A stretch of DNA of 64,000 nt from Halomonas sp. 1513 (GTDB taxonomy: Bacteria; Pseudomonadota; Gammaproteobacteria; Pseudomonadales; Halomonadaceae): positions 2,976,001 to 3,040,000 of the forward strand of contig CP019326.1 of NCBI GenBank assembly GCA_001971685.1. Reading direction: 5' to 3'. The notes under the pieces are model-generated. The model saw only the letters and a list, made by a program, of their open reading frames with translations. It was not told the DNA's origin and ran no database searches. Position 1 is the stretch's first letter. The number at the start of each line of letters is the position of its first letter. This document shows, one piece after another, positions 1 through 9,241 of the stretch. A program made the translations under genes and the position numbers.

Positions 1-300
1 CAGCTGGCCGGGGGCCTTCTCGACGTACTCGATGGCGTGGCGCTCGACCAGCTCGACGAAGTGCTCGGGCCGATAGCGCTTGAGCGCCGAGATACAGAAA
101 TGCGGATTGCCGGAGAAAAAGTTCGCCGGCGAGGTCGCCATGTTGGTGAAGTTACAGCGCCCGCCCCCGGACATCAGGATCTTCTTGCCGGCCTTGTTGG
201 CATGATCGATCACCAGCACCCGCCGCCCGGCGTAGCCGGCGGTGAGGGCACACATCAGGCCGGCGGCACCGGCACCGATCACAACAACGTCGTAGGTCAT
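1..300 (-). CDS. HI0933/BaiN-type NAD(P)/FAD-dependent oxidoreductase, 5' part only
   Basis: The first 100 residues of a flavoprotein that continues past the left edge. An N-terminal Rossmann FAD-binding fingerprint VVIGAGAAGL lies at about residues 5-14, followed by an acidic end of the second strand (VLVID). The motif KILMSGGGRCNFTN at about residues 42-55 is the signature of the HI0933/YhiN/BaiN family. Members of this family are about 390-420 residues long, so roughly three quarters of the gene is missing. The ATG sits about 10 nt downstream of a GGGAG sequence. The physiological substrate of most members is unknown. The family call is firm; a reaction cannot be assigned. Confidence 0.9.
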   Translation of the reverse strand, partial: MTYDVVVIGAGAAGLMCALTAGYAGRRVLVIDHANKAGKKILMSGGGRCNFTNMATSPANFFSGNPHFCISALKRYRPEHFVELVERHAIEYVEKAPGQL

Positions 301-469
301 GGGCAGGCGGGCTCCCGTGCATGGCCTCTTGGTGAGGCGCGTTGGCTCAGGCGCGGCATTCTAGCAAGCCCGTCAACTGGCGTCGCCCCGCCACGTTGAG
401 CGCGACCCAAGGCGCTGTGATAGGTTGAAGGTGCACCGCACACACACGCAACGATCAAGAGGATATCTC

Positions 470-1441
470 ATGACGCGCATGCATCGACGGTGGCTGGTTG
501 CCGGCACGCTCGCCTCAGGCATGACGTTCGGCCTTGCCGGACTGGCCATGGCCGACGACTTTCCCAGCGAACCGCTGACCATGGTGATTCCCTTCGGCTC
601 CGGCGGCAGTACCGATATTCAGGGCCGGGTGCTGGCCAACGTGCTGGAAGATGAGCTCGGCCAGCCGGTCAACGTGGTCAACCAGCCCGGCGCCGGTGGC
701 GGCGTGGCACTGACGCGCCTGGCCAACAACAGCGACGAGGGCTACACCTTCATCTATGGGCCCTCCTCGCCGATTACCTTTGGCCCGCTGGCGACCCCCA
801 CCGACTACGCCATGGACGACTTCCGCTACGTCGCCAGCGTATCGCTGGCCCAGGCCGCCATCGTCACCGGCGAAGACCGCCCCTTCGGCGACAGCTGGGA
901 GGACCTGCTCGAGTATGCACGCGAGAACCCCGGGGTCAGCTACGCCACCCAGACCGCCCAGGACCGGCTGATCATCGACTATATCGCCGAGCAGGAGGAC
1001 CTCGATCTGCGCGTCGTGCCCACCGAAGGTGGCTCGGGCATGGCCCCGCTGATCCTCTCCGGCGACGTCGACTTCGGCTACAGCGGCGGCACCCACTCCG
1101 GCTACGCCGACAGCGGCGAAATGCCGGTGATGCTGAGCCTGGCCGCCGACCGGCTGGTTGCCTTCCCCGATGCGCCGACGCTGGTCGAGGCCGGCTACGA
1201 CATCACCCCCGGCGACATCCTGATGGCGATAATGCCTGCCGATGTCCCCGATGAGCGCGCCGAGCGTCTCGAAGAGGCCTTAGCCAACGCCACCGAAGAC
1301 GAGCGCTTTATCGAAGTCACCGAGGAGCGCCTGCTGCTGCCGGTGGATCACATGGATGAAGCGACCCTCAGCGACACCCTCTATGGGCAGGCCGAGGCCT
1401 TTGCCGCGTTGATCGAGGAGATGGGCGGCGTAGAGGAGTAA
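470..1441 (+). CDS. TctC/Bug-family tripartite tricarboxylate transporter substrate-binding protein
   Basis: Periplasmic solute-binding protein of 323 residues, the usual size for the Bug/TctC family. A Sec signal peptide with a basic start (MTRMHRRW), hydrophobic core and an AMA cleavage region is seen over residues 1-24. The mature protein begins with the family pattern FPSEPLTMVIPFGSGGSTD, in which the GGSTD loop contacts carboxylate ligands. The ATG at 470 follows an AAGAGG ribosome site. An in-frame TTG at 425 is possible, but it lacks a good site and would put 15 residues before the signal peptide. TctA and TctB membrane partners are not adjacent, so it is an orphan binding protein in this window. 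The ligand, probably an organic acid, is unknown. Confidence 0.9.
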   Translation: MTRMHRRWLVAGTLASGMTFGLAGLAMADDFPSEPLTMVIPFGSGGSTDIQGRVLANVLEDELGQPVNVVNQPGAGGGVALTRLANNSDEGYTFIYGPSSPITFGPLATPTDYAMDDFRYVASVSLAQAAIVTGEDRPFGDSWEDLLEYARENPGVSYATQTAQDRLIIDYIAEQEDLDLRVVPTEGGSGMAPLILSGDVDFGYSGGTHSGYADSGEMPVMLSLAADRLVAFPDAPTLVEAGYDITPGDILMAIMPADVPDERAERLEEALANATEDERFIEVTEERLLLPVDHMDEATLSDTLYGQAEAFAALIEEMGGVEE

Positions 1442-1465
1442 CCCACGCCTTTACAGTTGCACCTG

Positions 1466-1491
1466 CCGCCTCCCTCGGGAGGCGGTTTTTC
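1466..1491 (+). terminator. Rho-independent terminator after the TctC-type gene
   Basis: A perfect 9-bp GC-rich inverted repeat (CCGCCTCCC / GGGAGGCGG) with a very short loop is followed by TTTTT. It starts 25 nt after the TctC-type stop codon, as expected for an intrinsic terminator on the plus strand. Confidence 0.9.
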
Positions 1492-1639
1492 GTTTATGGA
1501 ACCTTTCTTCTTGTACAGCTTCTGTATAGCATGGCAAAACCTCATTCTTATCACATTTACGGCCAGAGTGATAAGTAGCCTAATGACAGGGGGAGCACAG
1601 GAGGTGCGCCTGCCGACTCATCGACAACGTAGAGACACC

Positions 1640-2734
1640 ATGACCCGGATATCGATGGCGCCTCGCGCCTGGCTGACGCTTGCCCTGACGCTCTCCCTGT
1701 CCCTTTCCAGCGCTATCGCCCTTTCCGACGAGCGCACCGCGGTGATTGGCGCCCGTGCCGATCAGCAGCGTTGGTCCGACCCGCTCGAAGCGCTCGGCAC
1801 CCTGCGCGCCGACGAGAGCGTGACGCTCTCGGCCACCGTCACCGAAATCGTCAGCGCGCTGAATTTTATCGACGGCGAGCAGGTAGAAGCTGGTCAGTTG
1901 CTGGTGCAGCTCGACGATAGCGAAGAGCAGGCCCAGCTGCGCGCCGCCCAGGCGCTGCGCGACGAGCGCCGCAACGCCGTTTCGCGGGCATCACAGCTGG
2001 AGTCGCGCAACCTCGGCTCGCGGGCCGACGTCGAGGACAGCCAGGCGCGCCTGCGCCAGGTCGAGGCCGATATCGAGGCCATCGAGGCGCGCCTGTCCAG
2101 CCACCGCATCCGCGCGCCCTTCGACGGCGTGGTGGGCTTTCGCAATCTCAGTACCGGCGCGCTGGTCACGCCGGGCATGGAGTTGGTGACTCTCGACAAA
2201 CTCGACGTGGTCAAGCTCGACTTCAGCGTGCCCGAGGTCTACCTGGCGATCCTGCGGCCCGGGCTGACCCTGCGCGCCCATAGCGTGGCCTTTCCCGACG
2301 AGCGCTTCGAGGGCGAGGTCGCCAGCATCGGCGCCCGAGTCGACCCGGTCACCCGCAGTGTCCAGGTGCGCGCCGAATTCGACAATCCCGACCTGATACT
2401 GCGCCCCGGCATGCTGATGGAAGTCGTGCTGCAGCGCAGCCCGCGGGATGCCGTGGTGGTCGCCGAGAGCGTGCTGGTCCCCAGCGGCGAGCGGCAGTAC
2501 GTGATGCTCATCGACGAGAGCGACGACAACCGCATCAGCCGCCATGAGATCGTGATCGGCGAGCGCCGCGCCGGCCAGGTGGAAGTACTCGAAGGGCTCG
2601 AGCCCGGCGATCTGGTGGTCGGCCACGGCGTGCAGCGCGTCCGCGACGGCGATCGCGTCAGGCTACTGGGCATCGCCGACGACGAGCACTCGATCCGCGA
2701 GATCCTCGAGCAACATCGCGGGGATGATGCCTGA
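1640..2734 (+). CDS. RND efflux periplasmic adaptor (HlyD/MexE-type membrane fusion protein)
   Basis: Periplasmic adaptor of 364 residues that links an inner-membrane RND pump to an outer-membrane channel. The N-terminus (MTRISMAPRAWL followed by a Leu/Ser-rich core) is a signal peptide. A biotinyl-lipoyl-like half (LGTLRADESVTLSA), a coiled-coil helical hairpin rich in Glu, Arg and Ala, and the second lipoyl half with RIRAPFDGVVGFRNLSTGALV follow in order, then the beta-barrel. The ATG at 1640 is chosen because it starts the signal peptide; the frame is open further upstream to 1457. Its stop overlaps the pump start by one base (TGATG), so the two are translationally coupled. No TolC-type gene is nearby, so the outer-membrane partner must be encoded elsewhere. 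Substrates cannot be read from the sequence. Confidence 0.93.
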   Translation: MTRISMAPRAWLTLALTLSLSLSSAIALSDERTAVIGARADQQRWSDPLEALGTLRADESVTLSATVTEIVSALNFIDGEQVEAGQLLVQLDDSEEQAQLRAAQALRDERRNAVSRASQLESRNLGSRADVEDSQARLRQVEADIEAIEARLSSHRIRAPFDGVVGFRNLSTGALVTPGMELVTLDKLDVVKLDFSVPEVYLAILRPGLTLRAHSVAFPDERFEGEVASIGARVDPVTRSVQVRAEFDNPDLILRPGMLMEVVLQRSPRDAVVVAESVLVPSGERQYVMLIDESDDNRISRHEIVIGERRAGQVEVLEGLEPGDLVVGHGVQRVRDGDRVRLLGIADDEHSIREILEQHRGDDA

Positions 2735-5700
2735 TGCGCCTCTCGGATGTCTCGGTTCAACGCCCGGTACTGGCCACGGTCCTCGCCCTGCTGATCGTGG
2801 CCTTCGGCTTTCTGGCCCTCGAGCGCCTGCCGCTGCAGGAGTACCCCGCCATCGACCCGCCGGTGGTCAGCATCGACACCCGCTACCCCGGCGCCTCGGC
2901 CAGCGTGGTCGAGACGCGTATCACCCAGGTGCTGGAGGATCGCATCGCCGGGGTCGAGGGCATCCAGCTGATCACCTCCTCCAGCGAGGACGGCCGCTCG
3001 CGGATCAATATCGAGTTCGGCCTGGAGATGGATATCGATGCCGCCGCCAACGACATCCGCGACCGTATCTCCGGCGCCCTGCGCAACCTGCCCGACGAGG
3101 CCGACCCGCCCGAGGTGCAGAAGGCCGACAGCAGCGAGGACGTGATCCTGTGGCTGAGCCTCTCCGGCGAGGACTTCAGCATTCCCGAACTGACCGACTA
3201 CGCCAACCGCTATCTGGTCGATCGTTTCTCGGTGCAGCCCGGCGTGGCCCGGGTGAGGGTCGGCGGCGGACGCGACTACGCCATGCGCGTATGGCTCGAC
3301 CGCAACGCCCTGGCGGCGCGCGACCTCACCGCCGGCGACGTCGAGAATGCGCTGCGCGCCGAGAACGTCGAGCTGCCGGCGGGTTCCATCGAGTCTGACG
3401 AACGCCAGTTCGTGGTACGGCTGCCGCGCAGCTTCGCCACGCCGGACAACTTCCGCGCCCTGGCGCTGTCGCGCAGCGACGACTATATCGTGCGCCTGGG
3501 CGACGTGGCGCGCATCGAGATCGGTTCGGTGGAGGACCGCTCGGTGTTCCGCGCCAACGGCGTGCCGATGGTCGGGCTGGGCATGATCAAACAGTCCACC
3601 GCCAACGTACTGGAGGTCTCGCAGGGCGTCACCGCCGAGATGGAGCGCCTGCAGGACACCCTGCCCGAGGGCATGGAACTGAGCATGAACTTCGACTCCT
3701 CGGTGTTCGTCTCCGGCGCCATCCGGCAGGTGGTGTTGACGCTGTTCATCGCCATGGGCCTGGTGGTGGTGGTGATCTTCATGTTCCTGGGCAACCTGCG
3801 CACGACCCTGGTGCCGGCGGTGACCGTGCCCATCGCGCTGATCGGCGCTTTCATCGCGCTGGCCGCGCTGGGCTTCTCGATCAACCTGCTGACCCTGCTG
3901 GCGCTGGTACTCGCCATCGGCCTGATCGTCGACGACGCCATCGTGGTACTCGAGAACATCAACCGCCGCATGCAGGCCTATGGCGAAACGCCGCTGGTGG
4001 CCGCCTTCCGCGGCACCCGTCAGATCGCGTTTGCCGTCATCGCCACCACCCTGGTGCTGATCGCCGTGTTCGTACCGCTGAGCATGCTGCAGGGCGACAT
4101 CGGCCGGCTGTTCTCGGAGTTCGCCCTGACCCTGGCCGCCGCGGTGGCCATCTCCAGCCTGCTGGCGCTGACCCTGACGCCGATGATGGCCTCGAAGATT
4201 CTCAGCCCCAACATGCACGAGGGCCGACTGGCCCACGCCGTGCAGACGCTGCTCGAGTTCAGCCAGCGGCTCTATCGGCGCATGCTGCTCGCGGTACTCA
4301 AGCTGCGCCTGCTGGTCCTGGCGCTGTTCATCGCCCTGGTGGCGGGTACTGGCTGGCTGGCCAGCATTCTGCCCAACGAGTACACCCCCCAGGAAGACCG
4401 CGGCAACTTCATCATCCTGGTCAACGGCCCCGAGGGCGCGACCTTCGACTACATCATGGACTACATGGACGAGATCGAGAGCCGCCTGGAGCCGATGGTC
4501 GAGTCGGGTGAGTTGGAGCGAGTAGTGATCCGCGCGCCGCGCGGTTTCGGCAATATCGAGAACTTCAACAACGGCTTCGTGATCGTCAACATGGCCGACT
4601 GGGGCAGCCGCCGCAGCGCCTGGGAGATCATGGACGAGGTGCGCGCCAAGCTGCGCGACCTGCCCGGGGTGACGGCCTCGCCCGTCATGCGCCAGGGCTT
4701 CGGCCAGCGCATCCAGAAGCCGGTGCAGTTCGTGCTCGGCGGTGGCACCTATGAGGAGCTCGCCGAGTGGCGCGACATGATGTTCGAGCATATCCGCGAG
4801 CACAATCCGCGGCTCACCGCGCTGGACAGTAACTATCAGGAGACCCAGCCACAGCTGCGCGTGGACATCAACTACGAGCGCGCCGCTTCGCTGGGGGTTA
4901 CCGTGACCGAGATCGGCCGCACCCTGGAGACGCTGCTTGGCGGGCGCAACGTGACCCGCTACGTCGACGACGGCGAGGAGTACGACGTAATCCTCGAGGG
5001 CGATCGCAGCGCCCAGCGCAGTGCGCGCTCCCTCGACAACATCCAGGTCCGCTCGCAGCGCTCCGGCGAGTTGATCCCGCTGGCCAGCCTGGTCACGCTG
5101 ACCGACTTCGCCGGCCCCAGCACCCTGAGCCGCTTCAACCGGGTACGCTCGATCACCCTCGAGGCCAACCTCGCGGGCGGCTATCCGCTCGGCGAAGCTA
5201 TCAACTACCTGCAGCAGACCGCCGACGAAATCCTGCCGGCCGAGGCCCAGACCGACGTCGATGGCCCGTCGCGGGACTTCCAGGAGGCCAGCGGCGCGAC
5301 CACCTTCCTGCTGCTGCTGGGGGCGCTGGTGGTATTCCTGGTGCTGGCCGCACAGTTCGAGAGCTTCGTGCATCCCTTCGTGATCATGCTCACCGTGCCG
5401 CTGGCGATGAGCGGCGCACTGCTCGGGCTGTTCCTCACCGGTCAGTCGCTGAACATCTACAGCCAGGTGGGGCTGGTCATGCTGATCGGGCTGGCGGCCA
5501 AGAACGGCATCCTGATCGTCGAGTTCGTCAACCAGCTGCGCGACCAGGGCGTGGCCTTCCAGGAGGCGCTGGTCGACGCCGCCGTGACGCGTCTGCGTCC
5601 GATCCTGATGACCGCGGTGACCACCATGGCGGGTTCCGTTCCGCTGATCATCGGCAGCGGTGCCGGCGCCGAAACGCGCCTGGTGATCGGCACCGTGATC

Positions 5701-5856
5701 ATGTGCGGGGTGGCGGCGGCGACACTCTTTACGCTGTTCGTGGTACCAGTGGCCTACGATTTGCTGGCGCGCAACACCGGCTCGCCGGGTGACGTACAGC
5801 GCCGCCTGCAGCGCGAGATGGACGACCACCATACCGTCGCCGCCGACACGCACTAA
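2734..5856 (+). CDS. RND-type (HAE1-like) multidrug efflux pump, inner-membrane subunit
   Basis: Proton-driven trimeric efflux pump of 1040 residues, the normal length for AcrB/MexF-like proteins. TM1 begins near residue 10 (VQRPVLATVLALLIVAFGF). The first porter half, with LPLQEYPAIDPPVV and TRYPGAS, precedes the TM2-TM6 block, where VLAIGLIVDDAIVVLENI carries the paired Asp residues of the proton relay. The second half repeats the pattern (GLAAKNGILIVEF, RLRPILMT). It is translationally coupled to the adaptor upstream. The shortish periplasmic loops and the sequence style are closer to MexF/MdtB-like or uncharacterised HAE1 pumps than to AcrB, but drug specificity is not predictable. Confidence 0.95.
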   Translation: MRLSDVSVQRPVLATVLALLIVAFGFLALERLPLQEYPAIDPPVVSIDTRYPGASASVVETRITQVLEDRIAGVEGIQLITSSSEDGRSRINIEFGLEMDIDAAANDIRDRISGALRNLPDEADPPEVQKADSSEDVILWLSLSGEDFSIPELTDYANRYLVDRFSVQPGVARVRVGGGRDYAMRVWLDRNALAARDLTAGDVENALRAENVELPAGSIESDERQFVVRLPRSFATPDNFRALALSRSDDYIVRLGDVARIEIGSVEDRSVFRANGVPMVGLGMIKQSTANVLEVSQGVTAEMERLQDTLPEGMELSMNFDSSVFVSGAIRQVVLTLFIAMGLVVVVIFMFLGNLRTTLVPAVTVPIALIGAFIALAALGFSINLLTLLALVLAIGLIVDDAIVVLENINRRMQAYGETPLVAAFRGTRQIAFAVIATTLVLIAVFVPLSMLQGDIGRLFSEFALTLAAAVAISSLLALTLTPMMASKILSPNMHEGRLAHAVQTLLEFSQRLYRRMLLAVLKLRLLVLALFIALVAGTGWLASILPNEYTPQEDRGNFIILVNGPEGATFDYIMDYMDEIESRLEPMVESGELERVVIRAPRGFGNIENFNNGFVIVNMADWGSRRSAWEIMDEVRAKLRDLPGVTASPVMRQGFGQRIQKPVQFVLGGGTYEELAEWRDMMFEHIREHNPRLTALDSNYQETQPQLRVDINYERAASLGVTVTEIGRTLETLLGGRNVTRYVDDGEEYDVILEGDRSAQRSARSLDNIQVRSQRSGELIPLASLVTLTDFAGPSTLSRFNRVRSITLEANLAGGYPLGEAINYLQQTADEILPAEAQTDVDGPSRDFQEASGATTFLLLLGALVVFLVLAAQFESFVHPFVIMLTVPLAMSGALLGLFLTGQSLNIYSQVGLVMLIGLAAKNGILIVEFVNQLRDQGVAFQEALVDAAVTRLRPILMTAVTTMAGSVPLIIGSGAGAETRLVIGTVIMCGVAAATLFTLFVVPVAYDLLARNTGSPGDVQRRLQREMDDHHTVAADTH

Positions 5857-5927
5857 GCGACCGGCTGCTATGCTGCTGTTGAGCCCCGCCCCGGCATCCT
5901 GCGGCGGGTCCAACAGGAGGGCATGGG

Positions 5928-6341
5928 ATGATCGAACTACTTCCGTCAGGCGCCGCCCATCTGGTCGCGATGCGCGTCAGCGGCCGCGTCGATGGCAACG
6001 ATCTGCAGGTCATCATCGACGCCATCGAAGAGACCAAGCGCCAGCAGCCGCGCATCAGCTTCTACGTCGAACTCGACCAGATGCGCTGGATGACCGCCAC
6101 CGCGCTGCTGCGCGATATCGGCTACGGGCTGACCCAGTTGAGTGAGCTATCGCACTATTACCGCGCCGCGGTGGTCAGCGACAAGCGCTGGGTAAGGAGG
6201 CTGGTGCGCCTCGAGGATCGGCTGTTTCGCTCGCTGGAGATGCGTGTCTTCCCTACTCGGCAGCACGCCACCGCGCTGGAGTGGGCACGCCACCGGCCCG
6301 AGGCACCCGAACCTGCCGTGGCGGGCGCCACGGCAGTCTGA
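5928..6341 (+). CDS. SpoIIAA-like (STAS/SEC14-type) protein
   Basis: Soluble protein of 137 residues resembling the SpoIIAA-like family (PF11964). The features are an opening beta strand, VSGRVDGNDLQVIIDAIEE, a central FYVELDQMRWMTATALLRDI segment, and the YRAAVVSDKRWVRRLVRLEDRLF block followed by VFPTRQHATALEWA near the end. Family members are mostly uncharacterised and often lie near membrane or stress genes. An AGGAGG ribosome site lies 7 nt before the ATG. The gap to the RND pump gene is 71 nt, so read-through from the efflux operon is possible. No enzymatic role is claimed. Confidence 0.75.
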   Translation: MIELLPSGAAHLVAMRVSGRVDGNDLQVIIDAIEETKRQQPRISFYVELDQMRWMTATALLRDIGYGLTQLSELSHYYRAAVVSDKRWVRRLVRLEDRLFRSLEMRVFPTRQHATALEWARHRPEAPEPAVAGATAV

Positions 6342-6373
6342 GAGAAACCGCCAAGCAGCGGCTGGTGCGGCGC

Positions 6374-6799
6374 TCAGCAGTCGCCGAGCCGCTCGCCTTC
6401 CATGCTGGTGTTCATGACCATGTCGCCCATCGGCGTGGTGGTCTCGACCCGCATGTCGCCTTCCATGCGCTCCTCGAAGTAGCGCATCTCGCCCTCGACC
6501 ATGGCTTCGCCGCCTTCACCCTGGCACGACATGCGGTAGCTCATGCGCTCACTGCTGGCCTCCTGCTCGAGGAACTCGCAGCCCTCTTCCTCTTGCACGA
6601 AGGCGTCGTTGGCCTCATCGATGGCATCCTGGGTGAGGCACTCACGGTGGGTATCGGTTTCATCGGGGATCGGGAAATCACCCTCCACCGTAGTGGTGCT
6701 GGTGAATTCCCACTCGCCGGGAGTGAGATTGGGGGATTCCGCCAACGCGGCGAGGGGAACAGCGAGCAGCGCAGCAGACGCCAGGGCGCGTAACAGCAT
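6374..6799 (-). CDS. DUF3617-like secreted protein
   Basis: Exported protein of 141 residues. It has a signal peptide (MLLRALASAALLAVPLAALA) and a mature start SPNLTPGEWEF, which matches the opening of DUF3617 proteins (typically ...G.We.t......P). It has acidic stretches, a Cys pair in CEFLEQ and MSCQGEG, an additional Cys in HRECLTQ and a C-terminal Cys. These cysteines could form disulfides. The ATG at 6799 lies 9 nt after GGAGG. An in-frame TTG at 6808 abuts the ribosome site and is less likely. Function is unknown for the family. The gene is the next one downstream of the small RNA at 6897-7058, whose terminator probably isolates it. Confidence 0.75.
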   Translation of the reverse strand: MLLRALASAALLAVPLAALAESPNLTPGEWEFTSTTTVEGDFPIPDETDTHRECLTQDAIDEANDAFVQEEEGCEFLEQEASSERMSYRMSCQGEGGEAMVEGEMRYFEERMEGDMRVETTTPMGDMVMNTSMEGERLGDC

Positions 6800-6896
6800 G
6801 AGAGACAACCTCCGAAGCAGTGAATGACGCCTTGTCGCAAGGCGCAGGGTCTCGACAGCTTAGCCCAGGCGTACCACCATGCAAAAGCGCACACCC

Positions 6897-7058
6897 ACAA
6901 AAGTAGGGCCCAACCGCATGCGGCCGGGCCCTTCTCAGCGTCGCGCTCCTTGCTGCCTCCATGGGCGTCCTGCCCATGCATCCCTGTGCTAATGCACCCT
7001 CCTGGTGCGTCTTCCCTGACCGAGCGACTCCTTGCTCAGTGGCCACCACCCTCGCATG
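6897..7058 (-). ncRNA. CsrB/RsmZ-like CsrA-sequestering small RNA (predicted)
   Basis: There is no good reading frame here, but on the minus strand seven GGA motifs fall within about 90 nt (near 7030, 7014, 7001, 6982, 6969, 6959 and 6948), most of them as AGGA, AAGGA or AGGGA. At least three lie in hairpin loops: GAGC-AAGGAGTC-GCTC (7037-7022), GCACC-AGGAG-GGTGC (7008-6994) and CATGGGC-AGGAC-GCCCATG (6978-6960). Loop-exposed GGA repeats are the binding sites of the translational regulator CsrA/RsmA in the CsrB, CsrC and RsmX/Y/Z RNAs. A strong intrinsic terminator ends the transcript. The 5' end is approximate. The RNA lies between trkA and the DUF3617-like gene. The structure is visible; the CsrA link is inferred. 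Confidence 0.75.
6900..6932 (-). terminator. Intrinsic terminator of the GGA-motif small RNA
   Basis: A 13-bp stem with two G-T pairs (AGGGCCCGGCCGC / GCGGTTGGGCCCT on the minus strand) and a two-base loop, followed by ACTTTTG. Orientation of the T-run indicates minus-strand transcription. Confidence 0.85.
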
Positions 7059-7127
7059 CTTAGCGTGCCATTAAGCTAACCCAGGTTAAGGAGTGGCAAA
7101 AAAACGGCTGATCGTTGCTGCGCCGCT

Positions 7128-8501
7128 TCAGAAAAACGTCAGTCCGACCTGGAACAGCCGCTCCACGTCGCGGATACGGCGCTTGTCGACCACGAACAGG
7201 ATGACGTGGTCGCCGGACTCCACCACCACGTCGTCGTGGGCGATCACCACCTCCTTGCCGCGCACGATAGCGCCGATGGTGGTGCCGCTGGGCAGGTCGA
7301 TCTCGTCGATGGTGCGCCCCACCACCTTGGACGAGCGCGAGTCGCCGTGGGCGATCGCCTCGATGGCTTCGGCGGCGCCGCGGCGCAGCGAATGGACGTT
7401 GACGATGTCGCCGCGCCGCACGTGGGTCAGCAGGCTGCCGATGGTGGCCTGCTGCGGCGAGATGGCGATGTCGATCTCGCCGCCCTGCACCAGGTCGACG
7501 TAGGCGGCGTTGTTGATCAGCGTCAGCACCTTCTTGGCGCCCAGCCGCTTGGCCAGCATCGACGACATGATATTGACCTCGTCGTCGTTGGTCAGCGCGC
7601 AGAAGATGTCGCAGTCCTCGATGTTCTCCTCCAGCAGCAGGCGCTTGCTGGTGGCGCTGCCGTGCAGCACCACGGTGCGGTCGAGGCGTTCGGAAAGGGT
7701 CGTACAGCGCTCCAGGTCGTGCTCGATGATCTTGACCTGGTGGCTGTGCTCGAGGTTCTCGGCCAGGCGCTCGCCGATATGCCCGCCGCCGGCGATCACC
7801 ACCCGGCGGAAGTCGCGGTCGAGGCGGCGCAGCTCGCTCATCACCGCGCGGATGTCGCGGCGGGCCGCAATGAAGAACACCTCGTCGTCGGCCTCGATCA
7901 CGGTGTCGCCGCGCGGGATGATCGGCCGATTGCGGCGATAGATGGCCGCCACCCGGGTGTCGACGTTGGGCATGTGGCGGCGCAGGAAGCCCAGCTCCTG
8001 GCCGACCAGCGGCCCGCCGTAGAAGGCCTTGACCGCCACCAGCTGGGCCTGGCCGCCGGCGAACTCGAGCACCTGCAGGGCGCCGGGGTATTCGATCAGG
8101 CGGCGGATATGGTCGGTGACCACCTGCTCGGGGCTGATCAGCACGTCGATGGGCACCGCCTCGTGGGCGAACAGGCCCTTGCGGGTGAGGTAGGCGGTGG
8201 CGCGCACCCGGGCGATCTTGGTGGGGGTGCGGAACAGGGTGTGGGCGACCTGGCAGGCGATCATGTTGACTTCGTCGGAGTTGGTCACCGCGATCAGCAT
8301 GTCGGCGTCTTCGCAGCCGGCCTGGCGCAGCACCATGGGGTAGGAGGCGGGGCCCGACACGGTGCGGATATCCAGGCGGTTATGCAGGTCGCGCAGCCGC
8401 CCGCCGTCGGTATCGACCACGGTAATGTCGTTCTCTTCGTGGGCGAGATGCTCGGCCAGGGTGCCGCCGACCTGTCCGGCACCGAGAATGATGATCTTCA
8501 T
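7128..8501 (-). CDS. trkA: Trk potassium uptake regulatory subunit TrkA
   Basis: Cytoplasmic NAD(H)-binding gating ring protein of the Trk potassium system, 457 residues (E. coli TrkA has 458). It is internally duplicated: a Rossmann half opens with [19 protein letters not shown] at residue 1 and a second opens near residue 233 with [18 protein letters not shown]. Each is followed by a TrkA_C ligand domain. The ATG overlaps the kdpE stop (ATGA), so it is the last gene of trkH-kdpD-kdpE-trkA. It would gate TrkH-type channels, including the one encoded here. The Kdp-like two-component genes inside the same operon suggest potassium- or turgor-responsive control, which is an inference. Confidence 0.96.
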   Translation of the reverse strand: MKIIILGAGQVGGTLAEHLAHEENDITVVDTDGGRLRDLHNRLDIRTVSGPASYPMVLRQAGCEDADMLIAVTNSDEVNMIACQVAHTLFRTPTKIARVRATAYLTRKGLFAHEAVPIDVLISPEQVVTDHIRRLIEYPGALQVLEFAGGQAQLVAVKAFYGGPLVGQELGFLRRHMPNVDTRVAAIYRRNRPIIPRGDTVIEADDEVFFIAARRDIRAVMSELRRLDRDFRRVVIAGGGHIGERLAENLEHSHQVKIIEHDLERCTTLSERLDRTVVLHGSATSKRLLLEENIEDCDIFCALTNDDEVNIMSSMLAKRLGAKKVLTLINNAAYVDLVQGGEIDIAISPQQATIGSLLTHVRRGDIVNVHSLRRGAAEAIEAIAHGDSRSSKVVGRTIDEIDLPSGTTIGAIVRGKEVVIAHDDVVVESGDHVILFVVDKRRIRDVERLFQVGLTFF

Positions 8502-9241
8502 GAAGGAGTCTCCGTCTTGCCTATCGAGCTTCGGCCGTCATCGGGCTCGACCAGCAAGCGATAGCCGATACCGGCTTCCGTTTGCAGCAGCACAGGCGCC
8601 CGCGGGTCATCGCCGAGCTTGTGGCGAAGCTTGCTGATCACAATGCGCAGGTAGTGGGTATCCTCAACGTGGCTGGGCCCCCAGACCTCACGCAGCAGCT
8701 GGGTCTGGGTCACTACGCGACCGGCGTGTCGGCACAGGCGCTCCACCACCGCGTACTCCTTGGGGGTCAGGTGCAGGGGAGCTCCATCACGCCATAGTCG
8801 CCGCACCATCAGGTCGATCATCAGGTCGCCTCGGTGGTAACACTCCCTATCCCGCGGTAGTGAAGAGGCCTGGTAATGGCGTAGCAGGGCGCGAATCCGG
8901 GCCAGCAGCTCCTGGATCCCGAACGGCTTGGTCACATAGTCGTTGGCGCCGTGGTCGAGCGCCCAGACCTTCTCGGACTCATGCCCGCGTACCGATACCA
9001 CGATCACCGGCACCTGGCTGCGCGCCCGCAGTCGATCGAGCACCACCTGGCCATCCATGTCAGGCAACCCCAGATCCAGCAGCACCAGATCGGGCGCCTC
9101 GTCGAGTGCCAGTGCCAGGCCGTCATGGCCATTCGCCGCCTCATGAATGACGAAACCCTGGGACATCAGACTAATGCGCAGGAAGCGACGAATCTGGGGC
9201 TCGTCGTCGATGATCAGAATACGTTGCGGCTCAGTCGCCAT
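8498..9241 (-). CDS. kdpE: KdpE-like OmpR-family response regulator
   Basis: DNA-binding response regulator of 247 residues. The receiver domain shows the acidic pair in IIDDEPQ, the phospho-acceptor Asp in [13 protein letters not shown] (about residue 56) and the Lys of DYVTKPFG. A winged-helix effector domain follows ([22 protein letters not shown]...LREVWG, then [14 protein letters not shown]), with the KdpE-type ending TEAGIGYRL. It overlaps kdpD by 11 nt and trkA by 4 nt. No kdpFABC pump genes lie in the window, so its targets may be this trk operon. That is inferred from context only. Confidence 0.92.
   Translation of the reverse strand: MATEPQRILIIDDEPQIRRFLRISLMSQGFVIHEAANGHDGLALALDEAPDLVLLDLGLPDMDGQVVLDRLRARSQVPVIVVSVRGHESEKVWALDHGANDYVTKPFGIQELLARIRALLRHYQASSLPRDRECYHRGDLMIDLMVRRLWRDGAPLHLTPKEYAVVERLCRHAGRVVTQTQLLREVWGPSHVEDTHYLRIVISKLRHKLGDDPRAPVLLQTEAGIGYRLLVEPDDGRSSIGKTETPS

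Noticed and set aside
2239..5913. Very long open frame (1224 codons) on the minus strand opposite the RND genes
   Set aside because: It lies opposite the well-supported adaptor and pump genes. The translation is His/Gln/Asp-rich low complexity typical of the antisense frame of GC-rich genes.
7206..8564. Long open frame on the plus strand opposite trkA
   Set aside because: Same antisense effect of a GC-rich gene; no ribosome site or family resemblance.
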